DNA from: Amanita rubescens
Lineage: Eukaryota; Basidiomycota; Agaricomycetes; Agaricales; Amanitaceae
Length of the DNA: 64,000 nucleotides
Reading direction: 5' to 3'
Assembly: GCA_015039365.1 (NCBI GenBank)
Contig: WION01000049.1
Location: forward strand, 62,001-126,000
Shown here: one piece after another, positions 1 to 12,218 of the stretch
Layout of the letters: each line of letters begins with the position of its first letter
How positions within the stretch are numbered: position 1 is the stretch's first letter
Translations under genes and position numbers: made by a program
The notes under the pieces: model-generated
Databases searched by the model: none
What the model saw: the letters and a program-made list of their open reading frames with translations, nothing else
Told to the model about the DNA's origin: nothing

Positions 1-540
1 AGACCTGGTCATGAACTCATACTGGTATCTAATATAAAAGAATGGAGATGAAACAGTCCAAACTGCAACTGCAACCATTCCCTTGAAATCCATGTAGCGC
101 TGGAACTTGACCATATGGAGCCCCTTTCGAGTCGGTAAAACTCTGTATCACCTAAAGGTTGTGGGGATTCCCTAGGTGAACGCCAGGGGTCCGAAGGCAG
201 TTCGCCCTGCGGCGTACGCTCGACTCCTGCAGGTGGCACTGGGATGGGAGACGACTCGGTAGAGATTCCGTGGGTATTCTATCGTCTTTTTATCAGCACC
301 CTGAATCAAGCAACACGGAAGGCGCGAGCGATGAGTGGGCAAGAAATGGGAAAGTCGAATGCAATAGATTAAGCAATAAGTTAATGTACATACTAGCTCG
401 CTGTATTTCTATCTACAATATAGTTTTTGTTCCACGCATACAAGCTTGTACGGCGCTTTGTACAAACAATGCTGCTATAAACAACCCCGCAAAGACACAT
501 CCGATGAGACTGCCCGCTGGTATTAGATAAATGAACAGAA
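1..540 (-). pseudogene. decayed partial copy of the neighbouring membrane-protein gene
   Basis: About 410-530 on the minus strand reads as a glycine-spaced hydrophobic helix (AGSLIGCVFAGLFIAALF). At the DNA level it resembles the transmembrane exon of the gene at 559-1882: both run AAT.CCAGCG, then TGTG.CTTTG, then AGC.TTGTT. The frame shifts straight after the helix, and I found no signal-peptide or cysteine-rich exons for it. A proline-rich open stretch at about 9-239 may be its tail, but the window edge cuts it off. I infer a degenerate tandem duplicate. A chance hydrophobic run is the main alternative. Confidence 0.35.
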
Positions 541-558
541 AATTTTAAACCTTGCTGC

Positions 559-1882
559 TTAAAGCTCAGGGATATCAGAATAGTATTGTCCAACTTGACC
601 CCAATGATGTTCCGTGTTAGGGAGCAGTCCCCGTGGGCCCTCGTATCTGAACCGCGGGATTGTAGAGGATGTAAGGACATCGTCGGGATCCTACAGTATT
701 TATATCAGCATCGCAAGTCAAGTGGAGGCAACGAATGCTTACGTATGTATTGTCAAGTGCATCCTGATACGCTTGCTGCACAGGGGTCGGAGAGTCGGTC
801 GACGCAGGAGGTGAGGGTACAGGTAAAAGCGGAGTCGATGAAGGCGGATCCGTTATCTTGTGTTCAATCGTCTGAGGCGACGTTTCAGGGTCAGGCCGGG
901 AAGCCCCACGCTTCGTGTAAAGCCAGAACAACAACAACGCTAAGATTAACACCCCTCCAAAGGCACACCCGATTGCAACGCCTATGATCGCGCTGGCATT
1001 GGTTTGAGATGAATGAGAAGAGAGGGAGGTTGATGTTGATGTTGATGTTGAGGCCGACGTTGACGTCAATGAGGTCGATGTCGGTATCGAGGTAAAAGGC
1101 GCAGAATGCCTCGAACTAGGTGCAACTATACAAGAATAAAATTTGTTAATCATGGTGCCTGGGCTTCAGTTCTCGTGAGACGTACAGGCCAGGTAATATG
1201 CTGCAGTACAGTTAAAAGAACCGGCGGATGCCTAAATTCATTTGTCGATTACTCGTTGGAAGCGGACAGAATTCACACGCACCGTCACATTCGTATAAGC
1301 CCAGTTTGGCACACTAGTATTTGAAGGGATATTGCCGGGATACCTAGAGATTTCCTTTAATAGTGTTGTATTACACTGGCAATTGATCTCACTCCATGAA
1401 ATATGTTTGGTCGCAAAATCTTGAGTATGTTTTCCATCTGATAAGATGGGTCAAGTTCACGATTTGTCACTACAAATCGAACGTACTCGGAAAAGGACCC
1501 GCTCTGACAAATAGCACACGCCGAGAGCATGGAGTACACGACAGTATTACAAAAACACGGGTCATTGGTGGCCGTGTATGCTGATGTTGTGGATGGAAGA
1601 GAGACGAAACTATACGCTGGATCATACGTTAGCTGAACTGACTTGGGTTATCGGAAATTTGGTTACTTAATCCGGTGCATGGATCCGTTAAAAGTTCAGC
1701 GACGTAACAGGGGCTTTGACCCAGCGAGTTAAATGTCTATTTCGATCAGCGTTGAGCCAGCAGGGATACAAGACGCGCGCGCTTACCCAGTCGAAACTGC
1801 TATCAGTGCACTTTGGTTTATTTGGGTCCTGAGCAAAGCTAAAAGGGGCCACTTGAAGCCACAGAAATACATAAAATATCAT
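559..1882 (-). CDS. type-I membrane protein with cysteine-rich ectodomain, unknown function
   Basis: Eight exons keep phase: 1787-1882, 1667-1736, 1487-1616, 1393-1437, 1283-1343, 1186-1231, 743-1125, 559-690; introns are 49-60 bp. The product is about 320 residues. It has a signal peptide ending near FSFAQ, then a cysteine-rich ectodomain containing SPCYVAELL, DPCFCNTVVYSML, SACAICQ and the IPSNTSVPNWAY motif. A Thr/Ser-rich repeat stalk, one transmembrane helix (AIIGVAIGCAFGGVLILALL) and a proline-rich cytoplasmic tail of about 100 residues follow. I recognise this layout from uncharacterised mushroom surface proteins; no enzymatic motif is visible. Role at the plasma membrane or wall is inference. 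The ATG in the sixth intron would give a false shorter start, so I chose the upstream signal-peptide ATG. Confidence 0.8.
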
Positions 1883-2170
1883 GGATCTACGGAGGGGGGG
1901 GTAAAAATGAGCGTGGGTGGCGGCTGTGCGTTTATATGTATAAGGAAAGAAAGCACGCCAAACCCAGATTGACTTGTGTGCGGCATCAATGATACTGATG
2001 GACATGCACGGTTTGGTACTGTAGCGCGATAAAGAGACCTAGCTAGAGCTCAAGCACTCGACCTTAAGAATGATATATGTGACTGTGAGGGCATCACGGC
2101 CATCAACGCATCAGGTTTTTGAAACGCAAAACATGAAATTACGGCAGTCGAGTTTTGACACGACTCTGTG

Positions 2171-4059
2171 ATGGTCCTCCGTTCGATTACTCGCCGGGAT
2201 GCTTTCCTCATCCTCTTCGGCGCTGCGTCCATGCAAGTTTGGTCATTTTTATTCAACCCTGCTTTAGACAACCACATGGTCATCACAACCGATCTCACTC
2301 CCGATCTATCCACCGCCACGACAACCACTACCCTCCCAACTCCAACCGTATGTTCAGAAAAAAATCTCCTGCTTGATCCATTGGCTGGTCCACCAACCGC
2401 TCTTTCTTCCCTTCCTCACACATCCATCGCAGCTCACGCTCCGGGATGGACTCTCTTCCGGGATCTCTACATGTCAAACGGTACCCTCCTCATAGTGTCT
2501 CCATCAAAAGAGGACTTTCCAGAGACCCGTATGATGACTTCTACCGGCCTCTCCGCTGAAAACACACCGGAAAACATCGCCCTTCGGGAACCGACTAAGG
2601 AAACTATGGACTTTCTAACACCAGAGCAGGCACAGCAACGTTGGGGATCTAAAGACGAAAGCGCCTACAGGATATTGTCAGTTAAGGGTAATACTGTGAG
2701 CTTCCTGCGTTCTCCTTCTCGCTACTCGGCTTACATATTATCGCGATAGATCTTGTATAACGACCCCGACCAGTTCCTCCGCCACTACTACCACTTCGTA
2801 GCAGAACTTCTCCTCGGCACATGGGCATTCTGGCAAGGAGCGTTCACGCAACCATCACCTACCCTCTCCCTTTCTCTTTCGCTCCCCCAAGGCGATTCCG
2901 CCCCACCACCCATTCACCGCGCCATCTTTATTCATTCCAACGAAGAAGGATGGCACGACAGGCCCGGCTTCAACGGCTACTTCTTACGCGCAGCGTTGCC
3001 ATCTCTCCCCGTCGAATCGCAGCTTTCCTGGGAAGACCTTGTACGTTCCACCCGTCCCGTCGACAACTCGGACAAGAATCAGAAAGCTTTTCATTTCCCT
3101 TACGCGCTTCTCGTAGATAGAAGCGCTGCGCATCGAGGATTCATCTGCGGTTCCCAAACACAACGGACTGCCGCCGAAGCGTGGCAGTATATGCTCACAA
3201 ACTTTCGTCTCGTGGGTGTCCATGCCGGCAGATGGTGGGATCCTATTCGGGAGTCCGTATGGCGATTCGCTGGCGTTAAGAGCGCGGATGCTGTCAATTG
3301 GATGAGTCATCATGGCCAACCCGACGACCAACTTGTTGCTCACCATCAACTTGACAAGGAGGTAACACCAGATTTAGTCCGCAGCGGCGCGTTTCAAGAT
3401 TTACTGCCCAAACCGAAGAAAATTACAATCTCGTACATCTCCAGGCAACCATCTAGGGGAAGGAAACTTACGCCAGAGTCTCACGACGGTCTCGTAAGTG
3501 CGCTTCGAGAGCTGGTTGACAGGCGGAATTCCGCTCGGACAGCTGCTAATTCAGGGGAAGGTGAGGTGGCAGAGGAACCAGAGTGGGAATTCAACCAAGT
3601 TATTGCTGAATGGCTAAGCAAGGACGAGCAGATACAAGTCGCGGCTCGTACGACGGTGAGTCCCCCCGCTCGTTGTTTCTAGTCGGGGTATGAGAGCTGA
3701 TCGTGCACTAGTTCCTTGTAGGCGTACATGGGAACGGTCTCACCCACCTCGTTTTTATGCCTCCTACTAGGGTATCGACCGTCATTGAGATATTCTACCC
3801 GCAAGGGTACGCGCATGATTACCAATGGACGTCGACAGCTTTGGGAATGAAACATTATGGTGTTTGGAACGATACGTGAGTTATTGATATGCTTTTTCGC
3901 TTAACAAAGGCCGCTGACCAATCTGTATACCACAGTTACTTCTCACTTCCTCAAAAAGAACCACCGGTGGGGTATCCTCCCGGATTTCAAGATGATTATA
4001 TACCTGTGCACGGACCAGCTGTGGCCAAGCTTATTGAGGATAGAGTCGACGGTGCATAA
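2171..4059 (+). CDS. glycosyltransferase family 61-like type II membrane protein
   Basis: Four exons: 2171-2695, 2750-3655, 3712-3875, 3936-4059, with introns of 54, 56 and 60 bp and phase kept throughout; about 573 residues. The N-terminus has basic residues and then one hydrophobic segment (about residues 9-30), as in Golgi type II transferases. A lumenal domain follows, with NDPDQFLRHYYHFVAELLLGTW near its start and GVHGNGLTHLVFMPP near the end. The second motif is characteristic of the GT61/DUF563 fold that includes EOGT-like O-GlcNAc and xylosyl transferases. Likely role: adding a sugar to secreted glycoproteins or glycans in the ER/Golgi. Donor and acceptor cannot be read from sequence. 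The GTG three bases upstream was rejected in favour of the ATG. It is transcribed away from the membrane-protein gene at its left, from which it is about 290 bp distant. Confidence 0.85.
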
Positions 4060-6190
4060 CGCAACACGTTTCTTTACGAACGCGAACGAATTTAAGGTTG
4101 ACGTCATTTCATATGTCTTTGCTATGTTACTACTAGGCTATCGGTTGCTTTCGTGATAATATCCTCCCTATCTATTCCCTCAGGCACTCGAACCTTTTTT
4201 TTATATCATGCAGGGTACCTTGTTTTGTGAATTCCATCTTGGGACATTGAGTATTTTTTTTGCTCAGCATACGTATTTATATTTTACATGTACACTGTAC
4301 TGGGGAGATGAGATAGGTTGCAAGCTGATAGGCCGCGAATGAAGGGGTGTAATACACGATACCGGTAGTTCTACCCGTTCGTTTCAATGTACACTCTTTT
4401 ACCCTACTTCTTGATGGGTTTCTTGACTCGACCAACGTGCTCCAACGAGATGTTACTCAATTCTGCCAAGCGACGACACGCAGTAGTTACTGCGCGTGCC
4501 GGCCAGCAGCATCTTGCGCGAGTAGAAGAGCCGTCGGAGCGTCTAACGCAGACGGTAAGTCAACGTCACCCCATTCTCGCCAAAGCTCGGCATATGCGCC
4601 CTTCGACCTGGGACTGCAATGAGCGGCCCCGCCTCCCGCTTCCTTATCCCGACCCGCTGTGTCTGGTCGTCTCTGCCATATCCCATAGGCTATCCGCGCG
4701 AACTTAAAGCCCACCTACCTACCTTCTCCTCGATCAATCGCATGAGAAAGGACAAATAAAACCGACGAGGAACTTACTCCCGGACCGTTTCTTAAAGCCG
4801 CGCTCTCGCCGCTATATCTCTCCCACCATGTTTTTTCAAACAAGCGCTCCATGAGAACGTAGGACTTGTGCAAGGGATAGCCTCGCCGTACCACATTGTT
4901 CGTCAGTATTTTCTGGTAGCGCTGCCACAGGGATTCCGGTCTCGACAACAGGTAAGGAGGTATGGTGTGTCATTTCTTCCGAGAATGAGGAGCTGCAGTG
5001 GCCGCATCTACTCGTTTCACGTTTGCGCACTGGTTGGTCCACTCTGCGAACTAGTAGACTGCATACTACGCGGTTGATTAAAGGCATGAAAATTCACTTT
5101 TCTTCCTTGTTTTCGTTCACCGCAATGTATCCATGTTCCAGCATTGGGTAGATGTGTTGTCTTGAGTCATCACGAGCAAGTTCAAGCAGCATTCGCTATC
5201 TCTTATGTAATGATGGCCTGGCCATGTTCGTTGAAATTTTGAAAACCCACCTGACACCTCTCGCTTTCAACTGCCTATACTCATATTCGATTCGCGCACC
5301 AAACATGATGCACGACGTTCGCCTTGGTGTTGGACGTTAAGCATACGTCTGACAAAGAGCGTTGGTGACTCGATTACGCCTGAACGTCAACAATCGCGTG
5401 GATGATTTACCGACATTGCGATGATCGAGGATGATTCTGCACGCAGACAAAAAATCTGGCCCGAAAAGAGTACGTGAACAGACTCGACAACAGGACATGT
5501 TCTCACACTACGGTCAACAGGCTATGGATGCGTGATTCGAATCATTGCGGCAGAACCATTCTCATCGATGCAAGCAGCAAAGCGTTATTGAACTGCTGCA
5601 CAGTGTCCATCAGCTCAAGTGGTGATCGATGGTCAGTCGCCAGTAAGTATGTATACGAGTTTCATATGTGCTGAACGGGTATCGAACGTCTTATTAGAGA
5701 GCATCGAGTGAGAATGCATATTGTAATCCCCATCAATTGCAAGGAATCATCAATTTTGTTCTGGTGAGGTGACGGAACTTTACGCATCACTTTTGGGCCA
5801 CAGCATATAACTAATTAAGCGCCATCAACGACTGATATCAGATATAAAACGAGTCCCCAGGTTGTTGCTATGGTGTAACATTTTGCAGCGAACCAGCAAG
5901 GTGAGGAGCGTCAGAAAAGACTCGGCGGCATGCGCTTTGAGCAATTCAGATTTTGTGTTTTGGAGATGTGTACGTGAGAACCCTAACAGTAATATACAGT
6001 TGGTGCTATCATAAATCAATAATGAAAAAGATGAATTATGATATATGAAACCTGAGATGCATGCCGAAACATACCGAAAACATGATATTGCCAACGCAAC
6101 GACCGCTCCTGGTCGCACATAGCTAGACATAGCTGAGCACTTGAGTGATAGATAATACGAAGGCTGGTTGGTTTTTGATCCCATTCCCCA
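4060..6190. other. region without a confident gene; one coding-like stretch
   Basis: I see no recognisable family here. On the minus strand, 4770-4960 reads as SRPESLWQRYQKIL... and ...YVLMERLFEKTWWERYSGES, followed by a good GTAAGT donor. At 4390-4500 a third frame ends in RLAELSNISLEHVGRVKKPIKK and a stop. These may be exons of an unrecognised or dying gene, but I could not join them in phase. 5150-6190 holds only short overlapping frames with no signal peptide or motif. Confidence 0.3.
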
Positions 6191-6823
6191 ATGCTTCTCG
6201 CTACTAACATCCTCGTTTTATTACTTGTTCCCTCTGTGATTCGCGCCATGATGCCTGGCGGAGTTAAATTGACCGGGAGACCGGAAATTGAGGTGAGTCA
6301 CCATCTTATCTACGTTGAAAGTTATCTCAGTCAGACTGGCAAAAAAGAGCACAGAAATAGTTAAAACTGTAGTAGTTCGCTTGCAAGACAAATGCAAAAA
6401 GGATCATGCTCAGTCCGAGCCTGACAAGTGTGCAGCATCCATTTTGCACGAGACCTTCTTGAATACAGTCAACTGTGGACTGCCCGTCTTTATGGAACAA
6501 GATATACACAACCCCGCAAAGTTTCACTCATTTATTACTGATGAATTCCCCCCCGTAAGTCGCTATAAAGCTATTTTCTGAGAAAGTCTCAGCCCGGCGT
6601 CGGATAGAAAAGGAACACGCTAATATATCTCATGATGATCTGTGACTACAAGTGTAATGGACAGGTCACTGGCGGTTCTTGCTGGAACTGTGTAAAGACA
6701 TGCCTGTTTACTTTACTGAAGCCGCATTTTCCTACTATCAACCAACGATTAAATATATACAGCGGACTCGTGACACAAGCACTTTTGGGTTCGCACCAGA
6801 AACGGGCGTACTATTATTACTAA
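6191..6823 (+). CDS. small secreted cystatin (stefin)-like protein
   Basis: Exons 6191-6292, 6348-6554 and, less surely, 6653-6823; about 159 residues. A signal peptide (MLLATNILVLLLVPSVIRA) is followed by MMPGG..., which resembles the N-terminal trunk of stefins. A helix-like EIVKTVVVRLQDKC segment follows, then NTVNCGLPVFMEQDI in the place of the stefin QxVxG hairpin, and KFHSFITDEFPP in the place of the second hairpin strand. The QxVxG inhibitory loop is not kept (TVNCG), and there are several added cysteines. Protease binding is therefore doubtful even if the fold is right. The first acceptor is AAG and the second intron is 98 bp, both a little unusual, so exon 3 is uncertain. Alternative: an unrelated small secreted cysteine-rich protein. 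Confidence 0.5.
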
Positions 6824-7186
6824 TGGCGAAATCCGTAGCTACGCAACCGATGTTGTGACATAATGTCGATATATACCCCTAGACACGTTAAAGGGTTCGC
6901 CGTTTACTTTGTTTTTCATCAAGCGGCCCCTGCTAAGGCGTGCATAGGAGGTATCTGAGAAAAGTGTAGCCTGGAGGCAGATGGTCAGGTGGACGGTGTG
7001 GCCCGCGAAGCACCGCTCTTTCCATCACAATCTCCGTGGCGGACAGAACAACTCAAATATCATTCCTCTCGTCAAAGTCACGTCGGTAACCGACTACATT
7101 TAATGCACCGCGTCTAAAGATCGTACGCTGCTGCTTCTGCTTCCAAGTCTCGTTCGTTGAGCTCCAGTATATAATCCAGTGCTCAC
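6824..7186. other. intergenic, nothing recognised
   Basis: Lies between two convergent small secreted-protein genes. I see no open frame with a start, motif or repeat. Confidence 0.6.
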
Positions 7187-7591
7187 TTATAGCTTATGAC
7201 CTTCAATAGACATTAAGCATGAGTTGTGTATCGTAACTTCAGAGAGAGAGCTACTTGCCTCGCTACGTAATTGAAGAAGTTGCACCCGTTCAGCTCGAGG
7301 TTCGAGAAAATCGCGCTTGTGGTGGCTCTTGCGGTCGTGTATATAATGGGCGAGCGCCTACCCAAAAACACGTTTACGTTCGGTTCCCTGACCAAGCTCG
7401 AGTACAACCGGAGAACGCACCTCTCCTCCTTCCACGAGTCCTTTGATAGCCCAGCCGATCGGTCCAAATAATGGTGCCGGACTGCGTTGTTTAATATCAG
7501 GGAATGTTTGGGGGGCTCCATAAGGCGCCGCATAAGCTGGCATGCAAACAGCCAGGACGAGGAGGACGGGGACGGGGACTGCAAGACGCAT
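7187..7591 (-). CDS. small secreted protein with dibasic sites
   Basis: Two exons, 7421-7591 and 7187-7357, joined by a 63-bp GT-AG intron in phase 0; 113 residues. The start is a clear signal peptide (MRLAVPVPVLLVLAVCMPAYA). The mature part is short, without cysteine pairing or a known domain. It carries IKQR near residue 36 and HHKR near residue 72, which are candidate Kex2-type processing sites bounding an internal segment of about 37 residues. Function is unknown; an effector, a processed peptide or a wall peptide are all possible. Reading through the intron would instead stop early at residue 77, so the spliced form is preferred because exon 2 stays open for 56 codons. Confidence 0.6.
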
Positions 7592-10439
7592 TATAGGGGT
7601 TAATTTATGTGAGGATACGGGACCAGCCCTGTCTATTGGCTACAATGTCAGAATACAGAATTCATGGGAGTAGACGAGGCTTCTTACGGGAGGATAGATG
7701 TCGGGATGCACGGCACAGTGGGATGGTGGGGAACCACGCCTACTTTTAAGCCCAGGTTAGTAATAGGATCCGTGACGAACATTGCCACCTTAGCAGCGCG
7801 GTGCGCGGAGTATAGGTACTATTTATATAGGCGCAGTAAAGCTGTTCTCGTGGCTATGACAGCATAATGATTTAAATAATAAATTAAATATTTTCAACTT
7901 GCTTGTTGCATACCTTCGGCTTACGATGACTTCGTGCAACTTTCGTTCCTACTAAAGTAGTATCGCGAATTCGACGTTCAGCGATCTACTGAATGTATTT
8001 CGTGTGGAACATTCTGGACACTGGTAACGAGCTTCGTCTGGAGCCTACAAATAGGATCAGTGACAAAGTTCAGGGACGTTTCATGATGTGAAGGACATGG
8101 TACATTTTTAGTCAATCACCGCACCACATTTCCCCGCGACCAAAGGTCGCCATAGACAAGGCACGATTTGATGCTACTGACGGCACTGTATGCTGGAAAG
8201 TGCATGAAAGTGCACCAGTTCTGATCATGGGGGGACTCCAAGGCAATATACATTGATCATGAGTTTCGGGTTTGGTCGAAGACGAAACAAACCTTCGTCG
8301 ACTACAGATACATCTCTTGCTACCACTTGTTACAATCGATGAAGAACAAAGTACGCGGGCGCCCGCTCGACCGCCTATGAGGAAAAACATGGGCGCGACC
8401 GTGTGAGGGTTCTGTCAGAGCACTGGCCTCTTCGCCTGCCAATGATGGTTGCCAGCAGTTGCGTATGTGAAGACTCCGTAGCTCTACCCGAGCCTTTTCT
8501 GAACGACAGAGCAGAGCAAGCATACCTGCAAATTTTCCGCCATCCGCCATCCGGCAGTTGCTTGCTATGGCATGGAGGTAAGAATTGATGTCCTTGGTAC
8601 GCATACACACTCCTCGTCTAGATGAAGAACCTGATAAGGAACCTGTACTGCCTAACTGTGAAGAAGCGTGCCCCGTACGACATCACTTCCCTGTGATGTC
8701 CTCAGACAGGATCGAAGTCGCGTTGAAGCAGTAAAGCGTACCATATGACGTCACCATATCAGTGCCAATAATATCTCCGAACAAAACCGATGATCCGTCT
8801 TCAGCAGGTCCAATGCCGCATTTTCGTCCTGGTCTCTGAGCGATGCTGGTGGCGAGGATCGGATGATGACAATACAAGATATTACAAAAATGTACATCAC
8901 AGGCACCCACCACCCACCACAAGCGCCCCGGGGCCTGAACGGGGTTATAAAAAATAAAAAAAGAATACGGTCCAAACTTATCAGGTCTAGTAGGGCGAGA
9001 CATACAGCCTGAGGTGAAGCAAGGGGGAACCGATCCACTAAAAATTACCCGGTTGGATTGTGCAACTTTTGATTCATATTTCGACGTGCGTAGTAACACA
9101 ACAAGTAACACGAATCAACTAAATTATGAACTTCCAGAGCTCATGGCTCAGTCCATCGCGATCGACAGTGACCTGGGGCAATTTTTTATAACTATCAGTA
9201 TATAATTTTTGGAAAAAAAGCATACCGGAGTAAGAGGAGCGTGGCTCGCGAGCTTCATAAACAAGTCTTGGCGGATAACCTTAATCCTATAAAGCATCGC
9301 ATTCAATTCACCGTAGCAAAGTTCATTGTCCTCACTCACTTGTACAATCCAGGATGCTCTTCGATAAGTTCATACCGTTCACGTATGGGACGAACGACAA
9401 CGTCACTTCCCTGTGTGCGGATGATTCAGTTCCACGAATATTGACAGTCAGACTACTAAACGAACAGGATGATGGCCCTTGTCGGCGACACCCGCTTCGG
9501 GAGACATAAGGCTGTGCAAGGTAATCCAAGCTTTGCCGTCTCTTTGGAGGACCCACTGCAAACCCAAGTATCAATATATGCTTGTACGCGGACCATAAAC
9601 TACTTCATCTTCTGGCTTATACCCCCGTGTTCCGGGAACCCGACGATATTATTTGTGCGGCGCAATCTTGCCTCCATCCAAATCGAAGTATAACCCTGTG
9701 GTTTCGCTGACAATTCTGTAGGTTCCGTTGTGTGGGAGTCCCATGATCGCTATGCAGAGCTGAGGTCGTATTGACTGAGGAGAGTCGGGCTGTCATCGCC
9801 GCTCTTATATGTCGACAAATGATACGCGTTCTTTCATATGATTCGTGGCCATGTCCTTGGTGCAAACCTTTCAAGCAGTGTCTAATGTTATAATGGTGGT
9901 TGAAATGTCAAATGGTCTAGACGTACAGGAATCATGATATCATGTCAATCCGTGGAAGCGCACCGCTCTAGACGCAAGGGTATGATACCTCGTGAGCGTT
10001 TGCTTTTCGCCAGTATTGTTCGACTTCCGATGCCGATAGACCTGAGTTAACAAAGAGGGACAAACGCATTCGATTTGAATCAGGAAAGTTGGTTCATTTC
10101 CAGTCGAGGACGGAGAAGATGGACGCATTACTTTGAATGGGGTAATTTTCCGGTTCCACGTCCTTTGACGATTTTTATCCTTTGCAGGCTGCTCGTAGCT
10201 GAATCGAGGGCCGCACCAGCTAGAGCAGCACATAGTCTGATATGGCTGTGAGGCACATACAAGATGTGCCGTGACGATCATCCGCCGAAACGCGCGTTTG
10301 GCGATGTTTGTAGTAGTACCCTGCGGCCGCCCGTTACTCGGGAGCGCCGCCTGCGTCGGCAGCAACCTTGCTTGCCTTTAATTACGAGCCTCTCTTCCTT
10401 TCAGGACAATAATTACAATGAAGTTTATACACTAAGCTT
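7592..10439. other. gene-poor stretch
   Basis: Only short overlapping frames. The minus frame at about 8690-8815 (containing SSVLFGDIIGTDMVTSYGTLY) looks faintly coding but has no splice partner that I could find and no known motif. An A/T-rich patch lies at about 8945-8965. No tRNA or repeat was recognised. Confidence 0.5.
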
Positions 10440-12218
10440 TAGCTTGGATCGCAACTCAAGACATGTACGTGAAGAGAACCCCGTGTTTGACTTTCGACCA
10501 GGACTTCATCGTAAACGGTAAACAACAACATGATAATGGAGGCACCATCGAGATTCCAAACCCCCCATCTCCGTACGGGAACAGGCAAGGAAACGCTCTC
10601 TCGAACAAATGATGAGGGGTAACGGACGGCGAGCATCGAGTTCCTGTTCGCGACTGGGAAAGTCTGAGACCGGCCGCATTCCGTGCCGGACTGCATAGGG
10701 GGGTTCTCGTGAATTAGAGCACATGTTGGATAGACCATTCCGCAAGAGCTCAGAAGCAGATATAGATGTCAGATCTGTATCGATTGCACCCGATATCTGA
10801 ATAGGAAAGACTTCTGGATGCACTGGAGCGGGGGTTATTGAAAATAGATGATTGAGGGAAGGGAGGCTTGCCATACAGGAATCGGGAGGATCATCATCAT
10901 GGTCCGAGTCATAGTCAGAAGGGATGTCAGGGAGGCTGTCAACATGCTCTGTGCAACGATGAGAACAAGAAAACAGATGAGCAGGAAAGGATATTACCAG
11001 GATCATCATCCTCATCTGGTACATAAGAATCATTCTGCTCACGTACAATGTCCAGATTGTCCACTTGACGAGCAATAATCATTAATTCTGATGGGACGCC
11101 ATCGGCGGGAAGGGAGTCCAAGTTGTCTGAAGAGATGACAATATCTCTGTAAAACAGATTGTTTGCCTTTCACCAAACTAGAGCTTCCCAAATATAGTGG
11201 CACTGAATGCGAAAGAGGTTATGCATCCAGTTCTCCGGCAAATGACGCTGGCCGAACAACGTGATTTGAATCACAGAGGCAAGAACTGAAGGACGACGAG
11301 GCATCAAGTTGCCTTGGATCATGTCGGCGATGCCCGGGGTATCAAGGTCATAGCTACAGACGTTACCACGCATGGCACGTTGAAGGGTAGGATTGTCACC
11401 TCCAAGATAACGATTGTTCAAACGTCTTGAAAATAATTTGAATACGAAGACTCTAGGATAGACAAGAGCAACGAGTAACTGTTCTGGCAGGCTCAAACGT
11501 TTCAACACATCGGGAACCACCCCGATCCAGAGGTTGTTAGCCAAGGACCTCCTAAGCGGAAGGTTACAATCGCCCAATTTCAAATCACCGACACAGTGAC
11601 GACAACTTTGCACAAAAAACCCCTCAGGCCTCATTTGAGTGGCAGACGGTTCGAGAAGCAGATCATAGAACAAGCGATGAGCGGGGTGAGGAACGGAGGG
11701 AACCAAACGACGTCTGTTGGGGATCCGCAGCAGCGAAAACCATTGCAATTGATCCGAGTCGTAAATACTAAAAGGCCTGTCGTCCACATACACCACAAAC
11801 GCCAGAGGAAAGACGCGCATTGGAAGTGGATTCGTAGAAAGCACGGTAGCAGGGTCTTGATTTCCGCATCTGACGGAAGCTCAAGGAACACGGACGGATT
11901 GGGAGGCTGGTGCTCATGTCTAACTCGTACGACATCCCTCTCCGAATCGTCATCGTCGACAGGCTCACGAACACGTTTTCGGCGGGTACAATCATCCCGA
12001 ACGTCTCTTGATTCCGCAAACGACAAGATCAGGTTTAAAATGTGCTGAGACGAGTTCTGGAGAAACCACAGAACAAGATCATGCTTGTTTTGGCAATCTG
12101 TGGACGGCAGGCCGAGGAAGTGGGAGGCATAGTGGCGAAGGGAATTCAGAGACATTGCCGATAGACGGTTGTATGACTCTTCGCGCGAAGGAGTATGGGA
12201 ATCAGCGTGGCTGGACAT
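10440..12218 (-). mobile_element. degenerate Helitron N-terminal region (DUF6570 / Helitron_like_N type)
   Basis: Starts at the ATG at 12218 (MSSHADSHTPSREESYNRL) and runs through LPSDAEIKTL, a CGVCGRQA zinc-like motif, RSLANNLWIGVVPDVLKRLSLP, and MRGNVCSYDLDT. After an intron near 10985-11035 it continues with VFPIQISGAIDTDL, YAVRHGMRPVSDF and, in another frame, FERAFPCLFPYGDGG. These are successive blocks of the protein encoded by mushroom Helitrons upstream of the Rep/helicase part. At least three frame changes (near 11860, 11790 and 10610) break it. The Rep HUH motifs and Pif1 helicase are absent, so it is a dead, truncated remnant. I could not place Helitron TC/CTRR ends. Confidence 0.75.

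Noticed and set aside
617..1153. Single-exon membrane protein starting MINKFYSC
   Set aside because: That start lies inside a 60-bp intron; upstream exons with signal peptide and conserved cysteines join in phase, and the 3' end is spliced to an exon ending at 559.
7358..7591. 77-residue unspliced secreted protein
   Set aside because: Splicing at GTGCGT joins in phase to a further 56-codon open exon, which is the better model.
8683..9111. 142-codon minus frame as a secreted enzyme
   Set aside because: Only its last 40 codons look protein-like, and no leader, catalytic motif or splice chain was found.
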